Position numbers and translations under genes: made by a program | The notes under the pieces: model-generated | The model's database searches: none | What the model saw: only the letters and a program-made list of their open reading frames with translations | Told to the model about the DNA's origin: nothing | Shown: in pieces, positions 1 to 6,646 of the stretch | Layout of the letters: each line of letters opens with the position of its first letter | How positions within the stretch are numbered: the first letter of the stretch is position 1 | DNA from: an uncultured Acidaminococcus sp. | GTDB lineage: Bacteria > Bacillota_C > Negativicutes > Acidaminococcales > Acidaminococcaceae | Direction: 5' to 3' | Length of the DNA: 6,993 nt | NCBI GenBank assembly: GCA_900314165.1 | Contig: OMUE01000121.1 | Span: forward strand, 1 to 6,993

Positions 1-48
1 ATGCATGCATAAAAATTACTGAGACTTATTTTTAGACTAGTTTTTCAG

Positions 49-69
49 CGCCCTCCCTTGAAAAGGGCG
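49..69. repeat. Short GC-rich inverted repeat, possible weak terminator
   Basis: CGCCCT at 49-54 pairs with AGGGCG at 64-69 across a 9-base loop. An alternative inner hairpin pairs CCCTT (55-59) with AAGGG (63-67). There is no run of T directly after it on the minus strand, so it is not a clear intrinsic terminator for the RidA-family gene ending at 168. It may equally be a fragment of a dispersed intergenic repeat. Confidence 0.45.
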
Positions 70-134
70 GACTGTACGGGTCCATCGGACTCCTCTTCGT
101 TCTTTACTTTCTACCTTGCTGCCGCAGGCGCCTT

Positions 135-162
135 TTCACTCTTCACTGTTCACTATTTCACT
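135..162. repeat. Short tandem array of TTCACT
   Basis: TTCACT occurs four times, at 135-140, 142-147, 149-154 and 157-162. The start-to-start spacings are 7, 7 and 8 bases and the linkers are C, G and AT. The array ends five bases before the stop codon of the RidA-family gene. On the minus strand it reads as AGTGAA repeats just after that stop. Arrays like this occur in intergenic DNA of several Firmicutes. No function is evident. Confidence 0.6.
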
Positions 163-167
163 ATAGT

Positions 168-536
168 TTACAGCTCTGCTACGGCCTCTACTTCGATCTG
201 GGCCAGGTGATGGGTCCGGCGGACTTCGTAGATGGCTCTGGCAGGTTTATGGTCACCGAAGAATTTCGCATAAGCTGCGTTGGCTTCGTCCCATTTGCTC
301 ATGTCTGTAATGTACACCCGGCACATGACAATGTGGGTTCTGTCCACGCCGGCTTGTTTCAGGATGTTTTCGATACGGTTCAGGCTCATTTCCATTTCCG
401 GGCCCATGCCCCCTTCAGGGACTTTATGGGTAAACGGATCCACGGAGCTTTGGCCGGATACGTAGATGGTGCCGTTGGAGATGATAGCTGCAGAGTAATG
501 GCCGCTGGACGGATGGGGTGCTTTTACGATTTGCAT
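168..536 (-). CDS. RidA family protein (YjgF/YER057c/UK114), reactive enamine/imine deaminase-like
   Basis: This 122-residue protein has the usual length of the RidA family. Characterised RidA proteins are trimeric cytosolic enzymes that hydrolyse reactive enamine/imine intermediates released by PLP-dependent enzymes such as threonine dehydratase. Visible family marks are a GHY near residue 14 (E. coli GPY), the VSGQ strand at 26-29, the PAR motif with the expected active-site arginine at R100 (E. coli R105), and the IEVEA C-terminal strand with E115 (E. coli E120). The usual LPxG loop between them is replaced by RRTHHLA, so the exact subfamily and substrate are uncertain. The start is supported by GAGGAGG at 545-551, eight bases upstream. 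The gene has its own likely promoter and is separated from the symporter gene by 169 bases carrying a palindromic repeat, so it is probably transcribed alone. Its link to the carboxylate genes is positional only. Confidence 0.93.
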   Translation of the reverse strand: MQIVKAPHPSSGHYSAAIISNGTIYVSGQSSVDPFTHKVPEGGMGPEMEMSLNRIENILKQAGVDRTHIVMCRVYITDMSKWDEANAAYAKFFGDHKPARAIYEVRRTHHLAQIEVEAVAEL

Positions 537-589
537 GATAAGTTCCTCCTCAAAGGTATATGTCAGATTTTCTCAGTGATTTTTGAAAA

Positions 590-595
590 ATTATA
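590..595 (-). promoter_or_regulatory. Probable -10 element for the RidA-family gene
   Basis: The minus strand reads a perfect TATAAT here, which would start transcription near 583 and give a leader of about 46 bases before the ATG at 536. The region 17-18 bases upstream has no good TTGACA match and overlaps the outer edge of the palindromic repeat. The call therefore rests on the -10 alone. Confidence 0.5.
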
Positions 596-615
596 ACCAG
601 ATTCACATTCTACTC

Positions 616-700
616 CGTAGGGGCGCATCATAAGATGCGCCCACCAAGGATTCCTTGGATGTGCATTCCTGATGGGCTTATCTTACGATAAGCCCCTACG
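616..700. repeat. 85-bp nested palindromic intergenic repeat (REP/MITE-like)
   Basis: The outer arms CGTAGGGGC (616-624) and GCCCCTACG (692-700) are exact inverted repeats. Inside lie two perfect 9-bp hairpins: GGGCGCATC/GATGCGCCC at 621-642 with loop ATAA, and GGGCTTATC/GATAAGCCC at 674-695 with loop TTAC. Between them is a near-perfect palindrome, CCAAGGATTCCTTGG, at 644-658. The outer arms share bases with the two hairpins, so the element can fold as two separate stem-loops or as one long structure. It sits five bases after the symporter stop codon and may stabilise or end that transcript. A 12-base exact piece of it (615-626) recurs inverted at 4224-4235, which supports a dispersed repeat family. 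No coding capacity is seen. Confidence 0.8.
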
Positions 701-705
701 AATAC

Positions 706-1932
706 TTAGATCTTCGGAGCGGGTTCGCCGTTCATTCTTCTTTCCACCCGGTCAATCAGGACCGTGGCGGATACGTCGCCCATGCAGTTCAGGGACGTGG
801 TTCCCATATCGAAGAACCGGTAGAAGCCGCCTACCATCATAACGATGTCCAGAGGCATGCCGATGGCCGTAGCTACAATCATCATGTTCATGAGGCCGCC
901 GCCGGGAACACCGGAGCCTGCGCTGGTTACCAGGGTCGTTGCGAAGATCAGGTTCAGCAGCTGGCCGTTCGTCAGAGGCATGCCCATGGCGTTAGCACTG
1001 AATACCAGGACCACGCCGCACAGGATGGCTACGCCGTCTTTGTTCACCGTTGCGCCCAGAGGAATCCCCAGGCCGGCTACCATATCGGAGACTTTGAAGT
1101 TCTTCTTGCAGACTTCCAGGCTCACAGGGACTACCGCGTTGCTGGAGCAGGTGCTGGCTGCGGTAATGAAGGTCGGGAACGCTTTCTTCAGGAACGTCCA
1201 GGGCATAATGCCGGAGAAGGCCGTCAGCAGCAGGCAATATACCAGGATGACGTGGATAATGCACACGCCGTAGAACGTACCCAGGATCTGGGCGATGGTG
1301 GCCAGCATGCCTACACCGTACTTACCCAGCGTTGCGGCCATCAGGCAGAACACGCCGATAGGAGCCAGCCGCAGAGCGATGTTGATGAGGCTCATCATCA
1401 GGTCCGTCATGCTGACGAACCAGGCTTTTACCGGCTCCCGTTTTTCAGGAGGCAGCAGTACGATGGCTACGCCGATGAAGCAGGCGATGATCAGGACCTG
1501 CATCATGTCGCCTTTGGCAAAGCTTTGGAAGATGTTCTTGGAGAACATGTCCGTAAAAAACTTGTCGATGCTGGGCAGTTCCTTGATCTTGGCTGCCGTA
1601 TTGGCTGCCTTGAAGGAGAAGCCCGTGCCCAGGTTAAAGAATCTCGTAATACCTACACCCAGGATAGAGGCGAATACGGTGGTCGTCATATAGAACAGCA
1701 TGAAGCGGATGCCCAGCCGGCCCAGGGTCTTGGGGCTGTCCATAGTGGTGATGCCCTTGACCAGCATGCACAGCACGATGGGCACCAGGAACATCTTCAT
1801 CAGGTTCAGCCAGATATCACCGATAAACCCGATAGCCATAGCCGGCTTGCCGACTACGATACCAACCAGAGAGCCCAACACCATGGCTACGACCATCTGG
1901 GTCACAGCGTTCATTTTCATCAGTTTTCCCAT
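706..1932 (-). CDS. Dicarboxylate/amino acid:cation symporter (DAACS family)
   Basis: This is an inner-membrane secondary transporter of the Glt/DctA/EAAT fold (eight membrane helices plus re-entrant hairpins HP1 and HP2), driven by Na+ or H+. With the start used here it has 408 residues, normal for the family. HP1 carries a serine-rich SSNAVVP near residues 263-269. Helix 7 carries NKDGV at 297-301, where relatives have NMDGT. HP2 carries SGVPGGG at 340-346. Helix 8 carries DMGTTSLNCMGD at 375-386, matching GltPh D394, T398, N401 and D405. The GltPh arginine R397, which binds the acidic side chain of glutamate or aspartate, is threonine here (T378). The substrate is therefore unlikely to be bound like glutamate; neutral amino acids or a differently held carboxylate are possible. 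It lies 27 bases behind the PrpF-family gene in one operon. An in-frame ATG at 1938 exists but is too close to the ribosome binding site. Confidence 0.92.
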   Translation of the reverse strand: MGKLMKMNAVTQMVVAMVLGSLVGIVVGKPAMAIGFIGDIWLNLMKMFLVPIVLCMLVKGITTMDSPKTLGRLGIRFMLFYMTTTVFASILGVGITRFFNLGTGFSFKAANTAAKIKELPSIDKFFTDMFSKNIFQSFAKGDMMQVLIIACFIGVAIVLLPPEKREPVKAWFVSMTDLMMSLINIALRLAPIGVFCLMAATLGKYGVGMLATIAQILGTFYGVCIIHVILVYCLLLTAFSGIMPWTFLKKAFPTFITAASTCSSNAVVPVSLEVCKKNFKVSDMVAGLGIPLGATVNKDGVAILCGVVLVFSANAMGMPLTNGQLLNLIFATTLVTSAGSGVPGGGLMNMMIVATAIGMPLDIVMMVGGFYRFFDMGTTSLNCMGDVSATVLIDRVERRMNGEPAPKI

Positions 1933-1940
1933 TTTCATAT

Positions 1941-1946
1941 CCTCCC
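1941..1946 (-). promoter_or_regulatory. Ribosome binding site that decides the symporter start
   Basis: The minus strand reads GGGAGG here. It is only two bases from the upstream ATG at 1938 but eight bases from the ATG at 1932, which is normal spacing. The protein therefore probably begins MGKLMKMN, two residues shorter than the longest reading. Confidence 0.7.
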
Positions 1947-1959
1947 TATCCCGGTTTCC

Positions 1960-3093
1960 TTACCGAACATATACATTGCCATCCATGATTCGCCGGGCTG
2001 TACGCAGCACGCCGACTTTTTCAATCTTCCCATCTGCCTCTTGGACCTGCACATCCATCACACCGGAGGCGTGGCCTAAGCGGATCTTCGTCCATTGTTT
2101 CTTAGGAAGCAGTTCCGCTGCCACCGTTCCCTTCAGCACCGCTGCGGAGGTCGTAGCCACCGTCACCGTAATGGGGTAGGCTTTGTGGACTTTACCCATA
2201 GACAGGGCCCGTACACACAGGTCCATGTCCGCTGCCTTCACCTCGCCGCCACCCAGAGTTTCAAAGTCTTGAGGCTTGCTCAGGAAGGCCAGATCCGGCG
2301 CTGCAGGAGATTCCTTCCGGGCCAGCCGCCAGTCGCTGACAAGCCCGACTTTCTGAGCCACCATACCGCGGACCGTTTCCAGCAGGTCCATCTTTTCGGC
2401 ATTGCCGTTCAGTTCCTGCTGTTCCCGCCCCGTCAGGCTGATACTTTCCGCCTTCAGCAGCACCACCAGCGTGCCGCTGTCTATGACCGTCACATCCAGA
2501 GGACCGAAGCCCGGTACCTCCAGGGTATCTTTCGCATTGCCTGTGGGGAACAATTTCCCGGTTACAGGACCCGCAGGATCTAGGAAGATTTCCTGGACGG
2601 GAGAGCCGGTGCCCGGCACCCCTTGGATTTGGGCATCCCCATACATGCAGGCATGGCCTTCATAGGTCTGTACCACTTCTTCCAGGTACTTCTTCGTGTT
2701 TGTGTTGTAGATCCGCACCGTGGTTTCCGGTTCTACCGCTTCCACCAGGCCTTCGTCTATGGCGTAGGGCCCTACTGCAGAACCGATATTGCCGCAGCTT
2801 ACGTTGTGGACTACAGAAGCCTGATCCACAGCTACCTGGAAGAACGTGAAGTCCACATCGGCTTCCGGTCTTTCAGACTTGCTGATGACGGCGATTTTCG
2901 AAGTGGAGGAAACCGTGCCTCCCATGCCGTCGATCTGCTTCACATCCGGGCTGCCCATGACCTTCAGGAACAATTCGTCCCAGGTACTTTCGTCCGCCGG
3001 TAAATCTTCTTTATGGAAGAACACCGCTTTAGACGTTCCGCCCCTCATATATACGCAGGGGATTTTATCCTGCCGCTGATTGTTTGCGCTCAT
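1960..3093 (-). CDS. PrpF-family isomerase (2-methylaconitate cis-trans isomerase / aconitate isomerase-like)
   Basis: This 377-residue protein covers the full PrpF family length, a two-domain diaminopimelate-epimerase-like fold. The N-terminal signature CVYMRGGTSKAVFF starts at residue 13. GMGGTVSSTSK ends at K66 and NVSCGN contains C100; these align with K73 and C107 of Shewanella PrpF, the two residues tied to proton abstraction, and keep the same spacing of 34. The C-terminus RTARRIMDGNVYVR is typical. Known family reactions are cis-trans isomerisation of 2-methylaconitate, isomerisation of trans-aconitate, and double-bond shifts in methylitaconate or oxalomesaconate. No prpB, prpC or prpD gene is in view, so the 2-methylcitrate cycle is not supported and I leave the symbol blank. 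The neighbouring aconitase-like hydratase favours an aconitate-type substrate. The start is supported by GGAGG at 3101-3105, seven bases upstream. It is the first gene of an operon with the symporter and is divergent from the LysR gene. Confidence 0.92.
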   Translation of the reverse strand: MSANNQRQDKIPCVYMRGGTSKAVFFHKEDLPADESTWDELFLKVMGSPDVKQIDGMGGTVSSTSKIAVISKSERPEADVDFTFFQVAVDQASVVHNVSCGNIGSAVGPYAIDEGLVEAVEPETTVRIYNTNTKKYLEEVVQTYEGHACMYGDAQIQGVPGTGSPVQEIFLDPAGPVTGKLFPTGNAKDTLEVPGFGPLDVTVIDSGTLVVLLKAESISLTGREQQELNGNAEKMDLLETVRGMVAQKVGLVSDWRLARKESPAAPDLAFLSKPQDFETLGGGEVKAADMDLCVRALSMGKVHKAYPITVTVATTSAAVLKGTVAAELLPKKQWTKIRLGHASGVMDVQVQEADGKIEKVGVLRTARRIMDGNVYVR

Positions 3094-3152
3094 CTTACTT
3101 CCTCCATATCCTTTATATCCAACTTTGTTTTTTGCTTTCCTTTGACAACTAT

Positions 3153-3182
3153 ATTTAACCCTATTTCTGTGTTATAATCCAA
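3153..3182 (-). promoter_or_regulatory. Possible promoter of the PrpF/symporter operon
   Basis: On the minus strand TTGGAT (3182-3177) is followed after 18 bases by TTAAAT (3158-3153). Transcription would start near 3146, about 52 bases before the PrpF-family ATG. Both boxes are weak, as expected for an activator-dependent promoter, and the call is tentative. It overlaps the likely promoter of the LysR gene on the other strand. Confidence 0.35.
3170..3178 (+). promoter_or_regulatory. Extended -10 promoter of the LysR gene
   Basis: TGTTATAAT is a perfect -10 box with a TGn extension. It would start transcription near 3185 and give a leader of about 80 bases before the LysR ATG. The -35 position (about 3150-3155, TATATT) is poor, which is common for extended -10 promoters. 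Confidence 0.55.
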
Positions 3183-3203
3183 TATATATGTAATGCATGA
3201 TCA

Positions 3204-3219
3204 ATAACATAAAAGTTAT
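3204..3219. promoter_or_regulatory. Candidate LysR-type operator dyad
   Basis: ATAAC (3204-3208) and GTTAT (3215-3219) form an inverted repeat around six bases. Flanking ATCA (3200-3203) and GAT (3220-3222) extend it imperfectly. It is close to, but not exactly, the T-N11-A pattern of LysR-type sites. Its centre lies about 65 bases upstream of the proposed start of the PrpF operon, where LysR recognition sites usually lie. It is also just downstream of the LysR gene's own promoter, where binding could give autorepression. Confidence 0.45.
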
Positions 3220-3263
3220 GATATAGGATTTATGCGTCTTCTCAGGCATAGGAGGCTGAAAAA

Positions 3264-4196
3264 ATGTTTGAACATAAGGATTATGTAGAGGCCATCTATA
3301 AAGAAAAGAGCTTCGGCAAGGCCGCAGAGAAGCTCCACGTATCCCAGCCGGCCCTCAGCGCCATGATCAAGCGGCTGGAAAAAGAGTTGGGAGCCCCCAT
3401 CTTCAACCGCAAGACCTCCCCCATCTCCCTGACCTCCTTTGGGGCAGAATACCTGAAGAGTGCCACCATCGTCACAGACCTGGAGAACCGGCTGAAGGGC
3501 ATGGCTTACGACGAAAACCAGCTGCTCAGCGGGGAACTGACCCTGGCCGCCTTCAGCCTGGGCATGCCCACGTTTATCGCCCACAAAATCGCAGAGTTCC
3601 AAAAGCTGTATCCCAACATCCTCATCCACCTCCAGAACAGCAATACACTTCGCGGCAAGCAGGTCATAGACTCCTACGGCAGCGACCTGCTGTTTTCCAC
3701 AAAAGTTATGGAACAGGAAAAATATACGGGCATCCCCATTTACAGTGAACAACTGGTACTGGTGATTCCTAAAGACTTTGCCATTAATAAAAAGCTGGAA
3801 AAGCTGAAATTAAAGCCGGACAACCTGAAAGAACAGCTCTTTACGCCCACTGTAAAGGGCGTGGACCTGTCCCTGCTTATGAACGTGCCCTTCATCCTGG
3901 CCAGCACGGAAAACTATATCCGCACCTGCTGTGCCGCCCTGTTCCAGGAATTCCGGGTCAATCCGCCCCTGGCCATGGAAACGGAAGGCTCATCCATCTG
4001 CCTGAATTTTGCCCGTCTGGGTATAGGGGCCACCATCTGCAGCCATCTGCTGTTGGAAAACGAGCAGTGGACCAATCAGGTGAACGTGTATAAGATTGCC
4101 AGTCCCACGGCCCTGCGCACCGGGTTCCTGTATTACCGCAAGGGAGCGTACCTGACGCCGGCTATGGAAGGATTCATCAAATTCATGAAGAAATAG
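3264..4196 (+). CDS. LysR family transcriptional regulator
   Basis: This 310-residue protein has normal LysR-type length. The N-terminal winged helix-turn-helix is clear at about residues 16-60 (SFGKAAEKLHVSQPALS, then a recognition helix and a wing with LGAPIFNRK). A linker helix follows, then an effector-binding domain from about residue 88. The start is fixed by AGGAGG at 3250-3255, eight bases upstream. The gene is divergent from the PrpF/symporter operon and convergent with the hydratase gene. It is therefore the likely regulator of the locus, with an aconitate-like carboxylate as a reasonable but unproven co-inducer. It keeps the single-domain layout of the family, with no fusion or truncation. 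Confidence 0.95.
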   Translation: MFEHKDYVEAIYKEKSFGKAAEKLHVSQPALSAMIKRLEKELGAPIFNRKTSPISLTSFGAEYLKSATIVTDLENRLKGMAYDENQLLSGELTLAAFSLGMPTFIAHKIAEFQKLYPNILIHLQNSNTLRGKQVIDSYGSDLLFSTKVMEQEKYTGIPIYSEQLVLVIPKDFAINKKLEKLKLKPDNLKEQLFTPTVKGVDLSLLMNVPFILASTENYIRTCCAALFQEFRVNPPLAMETEGSSICLNFARLGIGATICSHLLLENEQWTNQVNVYKIASPTALRTGFLYYRKGAYLTPAMEGFIKFMKK

Positions 4197-4198
4197 AC

Positions 4199-4235
4199 GG
4201 GCGCGCCGCCGCTACGCTCTGGGGCGCCCCTACGG
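4199..4235. repeat. Short copy of the palindromic intergenic repeat
   Basis: GGGCGC (4199-4204) can pair with GCGCCC (4224-4229) across 19 bases, and GGGGCGCCCC at 4221-4230 is itself a perfect palindrome. GCGCCCCTACGG (4224-4235) is the exact reverse complement of 615-626, the edge of the larger element at 616-700. It starts two bases after the LysR stop codon. It looks like a one-hairpin member of the same dispersed family and may shape the 3' end of the LysR transcript. Confidence 0.65.
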
Positions 4236-4263
4236 GCTAGTGCAGATTCTTAGATTTAGATAC

Positions 4264-4299
4264 GAAAAGTGGGCTGTGATTTCTCACAGCCCACTTTTC
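4264..4299. terminator. Bidirectional intrinsic terminator between LysR and hydratase genes
   Basis: A perfect 16-bp stem (4264-4279 with 4284-4299) closes a 4-base loop TTTC. The stem ends in AAAA on one side and TTTT on the other, so both strands give a hairpin whose 3' arm runs into U residues. It lies 67 bases after the LysR stop and 31 bases after the hydratase stop on the opposite strand, the right place to end both convergent transcripts. Confidence 0.85.
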
Positions 4300-4330
4300 A
4301 GGTTTGCTATTAGGATTTTAAGGGTTTTTC

Positions 4331-6619
4331 TCAGTTCTGATCTTCTTTGAACAGGTTGATCATGGAGCCTGCCAGCAGGGTCTTCCGTTCCGTTTCGTTC
4401 AGGATCTTCAGATCCAGGTGCAGGGTCCGGGTGCTGCCATCTTCGCTGATGACGGTAGCGTCGATGCCGCCTTTGTCTTCGGCTACGATTTCGCGGATGT
4501 TCGGCAGCCAGATGTATTCGCCGACTTTCAGGTCGATGTTGTTATCCGGGTTCGTGAAGGGCAGCATACCCCAGTTCACGCAGTTGCTGCGATACCGTTT
4601 CGTAGCGTATTCGATGCAGATGTTGGCCAAGCCGCCCAGTACCTTCTGGCAGGAGGCAGCGTATTCACGGGCAGAGCCGTCGCCGGGGCGCTTTGCGTAC
4701 AGGATGGAGCCGATACCGGTGGTCTTCATGAGGGTATCCAGGTCTTTGTCCACATCTACGCCTACAGCCTTCAGGGCACCGTAGAATTTAGCAGCGGTTT
4801 CTTTGTCGCCGGCCAGTCTTGCTTTTTCATAAGCCTGTGCGTCTTTAGCACGGCCAACGTACTTGGGATCCTTGCGCAGCAGGGTGAATTCGGAAATCTT
4901 GAAGGGGTTGGACCGGTAGGAAGCGGTTTCACCGGAAGGAATCAGTTCGTCGGTGGTGGTCACTTCGTCGCGGATGACGGAGGCTACACGCAGCAGCAGG
5001 TTGTCGGTCAGGCTTTCCATAGCGGGCCAATCTTTGATGAACGGGCCATAGACGATTTCCGTTTCCGGTTCTGCTTTGCCGAAGCCGTTGTATACGATGT
5101 TGTCGTAAATCTTCTTGTTGAAGGTGAAAGCGGGGATGGCTTTCGGATCGAATACGTCTTTGATTTCTTCAGCGCTGGTCAGATAGCCGCCGTTGAAAGC
5201 CGTAGCAGCGATGGACTTGGAATCCATGAGGGCTGCAGAAGCGACCTGGCCCATGTTGGGTTTGGAACCTTCACGGTTCGGATAGTTACGGGTGGAGTGA
5301 CGCAGTACGAAAGCGTTGTTTTCAGGGCAGTCGCAGGCACCGAAGCAGGGTCCGCAGAAAGCAGTCTTGATCCGTACGCCATAGGTCATCAGGTCGTTGC
5401 CGATGCCGTCTTTATTGACTTCCGTCAGCACAGGCTGGGAAGCAGGATAGATGTTCAGAGGGAACATGCCCAGGCCTTTGTCAGCAGCTTTAGCTACCTG
5501 ATCCACATAGGCGATGTTTTCGAAGGAACCGGCAGCGCAGCCGGCAATAGCAGCCTGGTCAACCAGGATACGGCCATTGGCTTTGATCTTGCTCATCATA
5601 TCCGGATGGATGTCCGGAGTATTTTCGAACACGGTCTTAGCGTTTTCTTCCACGTACTTCATGTATTTTTCGGGGTTAGCGATGACTTCCTTCAGAGGGA
5701 ACGCATTGGAAGGATGGTAGGGCAGGCCAATCATAGGTTCAACCGTATCCAGATCGATGTGGATCAGGCTGTCATACAGAGCGCCTTCACCGGGTTCCAG
5801 AGCTTTGAAGTCTGCTTCGCGGTCATGGATCTTGTAGTCTTCCCGAACGATATCATCCGTACGCCAGATAGAGCTCAGGCAGGCGGATTCCGTAGTCATG
5901 GTGTCGATGCCGTTCCGGAAGTCCATGGTCATGCTGGACACGCCAGGGCCGACGAATTCCAGGATCTTGTTCTTTACGAAGCCATTTTTAAACGTAGCAC
6001 CGATCAGGGTCAGGGCCACATCCATGGGGCCAACCCAGGGTTTGGGAGCGCCGGTCAGGTAGATGCAGACGACCTTCGGGAATTTCAGTTCATAGGTCTT
6101 GCCCAGCATAGCTTTGGCAACTTCAGGACCGCCTTCGCCGATGGCCAGACAGCCCTGGCTGCCGTAACGGGTATGGGAGTCGGATACGATGGCCATGCTG
6201 CCGCCTTTGACGATCATTTCACGCATGTAGGAGTGGATGACGGCTTCATGAGGAGGTACGAAGATACCGCCGTATTTCTTGCAGATGGTTTCAGCGTATT
6301 TGTGCACGTCGGAGTTGATGGTGCCGCCTACAGCTGCCAGGCAGTTGTGGCAGTTGGTGAATACGGTGGGCACAGGGAACTTCTTCAGGCCGGAGGCAAC
6401 AGCGGTCTGCATGATGCCTACGTAGGTGTTATCGTACACGCCGATGGCGTCGAATTTCAGTTTCAGGCTGTCCGGATTGCCACTGGTATTATGAGCTTGA
6501 GCGATCTGATAAGCGATGGTCTTCTTGTGGCCTTCCGCTTTGTCCCATTCGGGATGATCTTTAGCAGGGGTGAAGCCGTCTTTCGTCACGAAATATTGTT
6601 CATCAAACAGTTGGATCAT
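4331..6619 (-). CDS. Aconitase-superfamily hydratase (YbhJ-like)
   Basis: This 762-residue single chain contains the full aconitase layout: three N-terminal alpha/beta domains and a C-terminal swivel domain from about residue 555. All three cluster cysteines of a [4Fe-4S] enzyme are in place: C361 in AGCAAGSFEN, and C422 and C425 in CGPC. Other active-site matches to mitochondrial aconitase, made by eye, are H91 (H101), H129 (H147), DSHT at 147-150 (D165, H167), R444 and R449 (R447, R452), R569 (R580), S649 (catalytic S642) and R651 (R644). Differences are C90 for D100, AA for the usual TN after C361, and A650 for S643. The expected reaction is dehydration and hydration of a citrate- or aconitate-like acid in the cytosol; the exact substrate is unknown. 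AGGAGG at 6630-6635, ten bases upstream, supports the start. It is 27 bases behind a second PrpF-family gene, so the two are co-transcribed. The set resembles E. coli ybhH/ybhJ. Confidence 0.9.
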   Translation of the reverse strand: MIQLFDEQYFVTKDGFTPAKDHPEWDKAEGHKKTIAYQIAQAHNTSGNPDSLKLKFDAIGVYDNTYVGIMQTAVASGLKKFPVPTVFTNCHNCLAAVGGTINSDVHKYAETICKKYGGIFVPPHEAVIHSYMREMIVKGGSMAIVSDSHTRYGSQGCLAIGEGGPEVAKAMLGKTYELKFPKVVCIYLTGAPKPWVGPMDVALTLIGATFKNGFVKNKILEFVGPGVSSMTMDFRNGIDTMTTESACLSSIWRTDDIVREDYKIHDREADFKALEPGEGALYDSLIHIDLDTVEPMIGLPYHPSNAFPLKEVIANPEKYMKYVEENAKTVFENTPDIHPDMMSKIKANGRILVDQAAIAGCAAGSFENIAYVDQVAKAADKGLGMFPLNIYPASQPVLTEVNKDGIGNDLMTYGVRIKTAFCGPCFGACDCPENNAFVLRHSTRNYPNREGSKPNMGQVASAALMDSKSIAATAFNGGYLTSAEEIKDVFDPKAIPAFTFNKKIYDNIVYNGFGKAEPETEIVYGPFIKDWPAMESLTDNLLLRVASVIRDEVTTTDELIPSGETASYRSNPFKISEFTLLRKDPKYVGRAKDAQAYEKARLAGDKETAAKFYGALKAVGVDVDKDLDTLMKTTGIGSILYAKRPGDGSAREYAASCQKVLGGLANICIEYATKRYRSNCVNWGMLPFTNPDNNIDLKVGEYIWLPNIREIVAEDKGGIDATVISEDGSTRTLHLDLKILNETERKTLLAGSMINLFKEDQN

Positions 6620-6646
6620 TTTCTGTTTTCCTCCTTTAGTTTCCTG

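Larger units (their letters stand above)
1..167. other. Non-coding stretch downstream of the RidA-family gene
   Basis: I see no convincing gene here on either strand. The left end is AT-rich and begins with the palindrome ATGCATGCAT at 1-10. A short inverted repeat lies at 49-69 and a TTCACT array at 135-162; both are listed separately. It is the 3' side of the minus-strand RidA-family gene that stops at 168, so any transcript of that gene would run through it. Confidence 0.6.

Noticed and set aside
1252..2079. Long plus-strand open frame opposite the symporter
   Set aside because: It is antisense to a clear DAACS gene, its translation is rich in His, Gln and Asp with no family resemblance, and it runs into the PrpF gene. 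It is a shadow frame.
1960..3093. Assignment of the PrpF gene to the 2-methylcitrate cycle
   Set aside because: No prpB, prpC or prpD-like gene is in the window, and the partner hydratase is of the YbhJ-like type, so family membership alone does not support that pathway.
3142..3178. Perfect TTGACA at 3142-3147 as the -35 partner of TATAAT at 3173-3178
   Set aside because: The spacing is 25 bases, far from the usual 16-18, so the two boxes cannot act together. The extended -10 reading explains the TATAAT better.
3700..3711. Repeat of ACAAAAGTTATG inside the LysR gene resembling the dyad half-site at 3209-3220
   Set aside because: It lies inside coding sequence, lacks the partner half-site, and is short and AT-rich enough to arise by chance.
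3216..3752. Minus-strand open frame over the start of the LysR gene
   Set aside because: It covers the helix-turn-helix coding region of a well-supported LysR gene and has no recognisable motif or good ribosome binding site.
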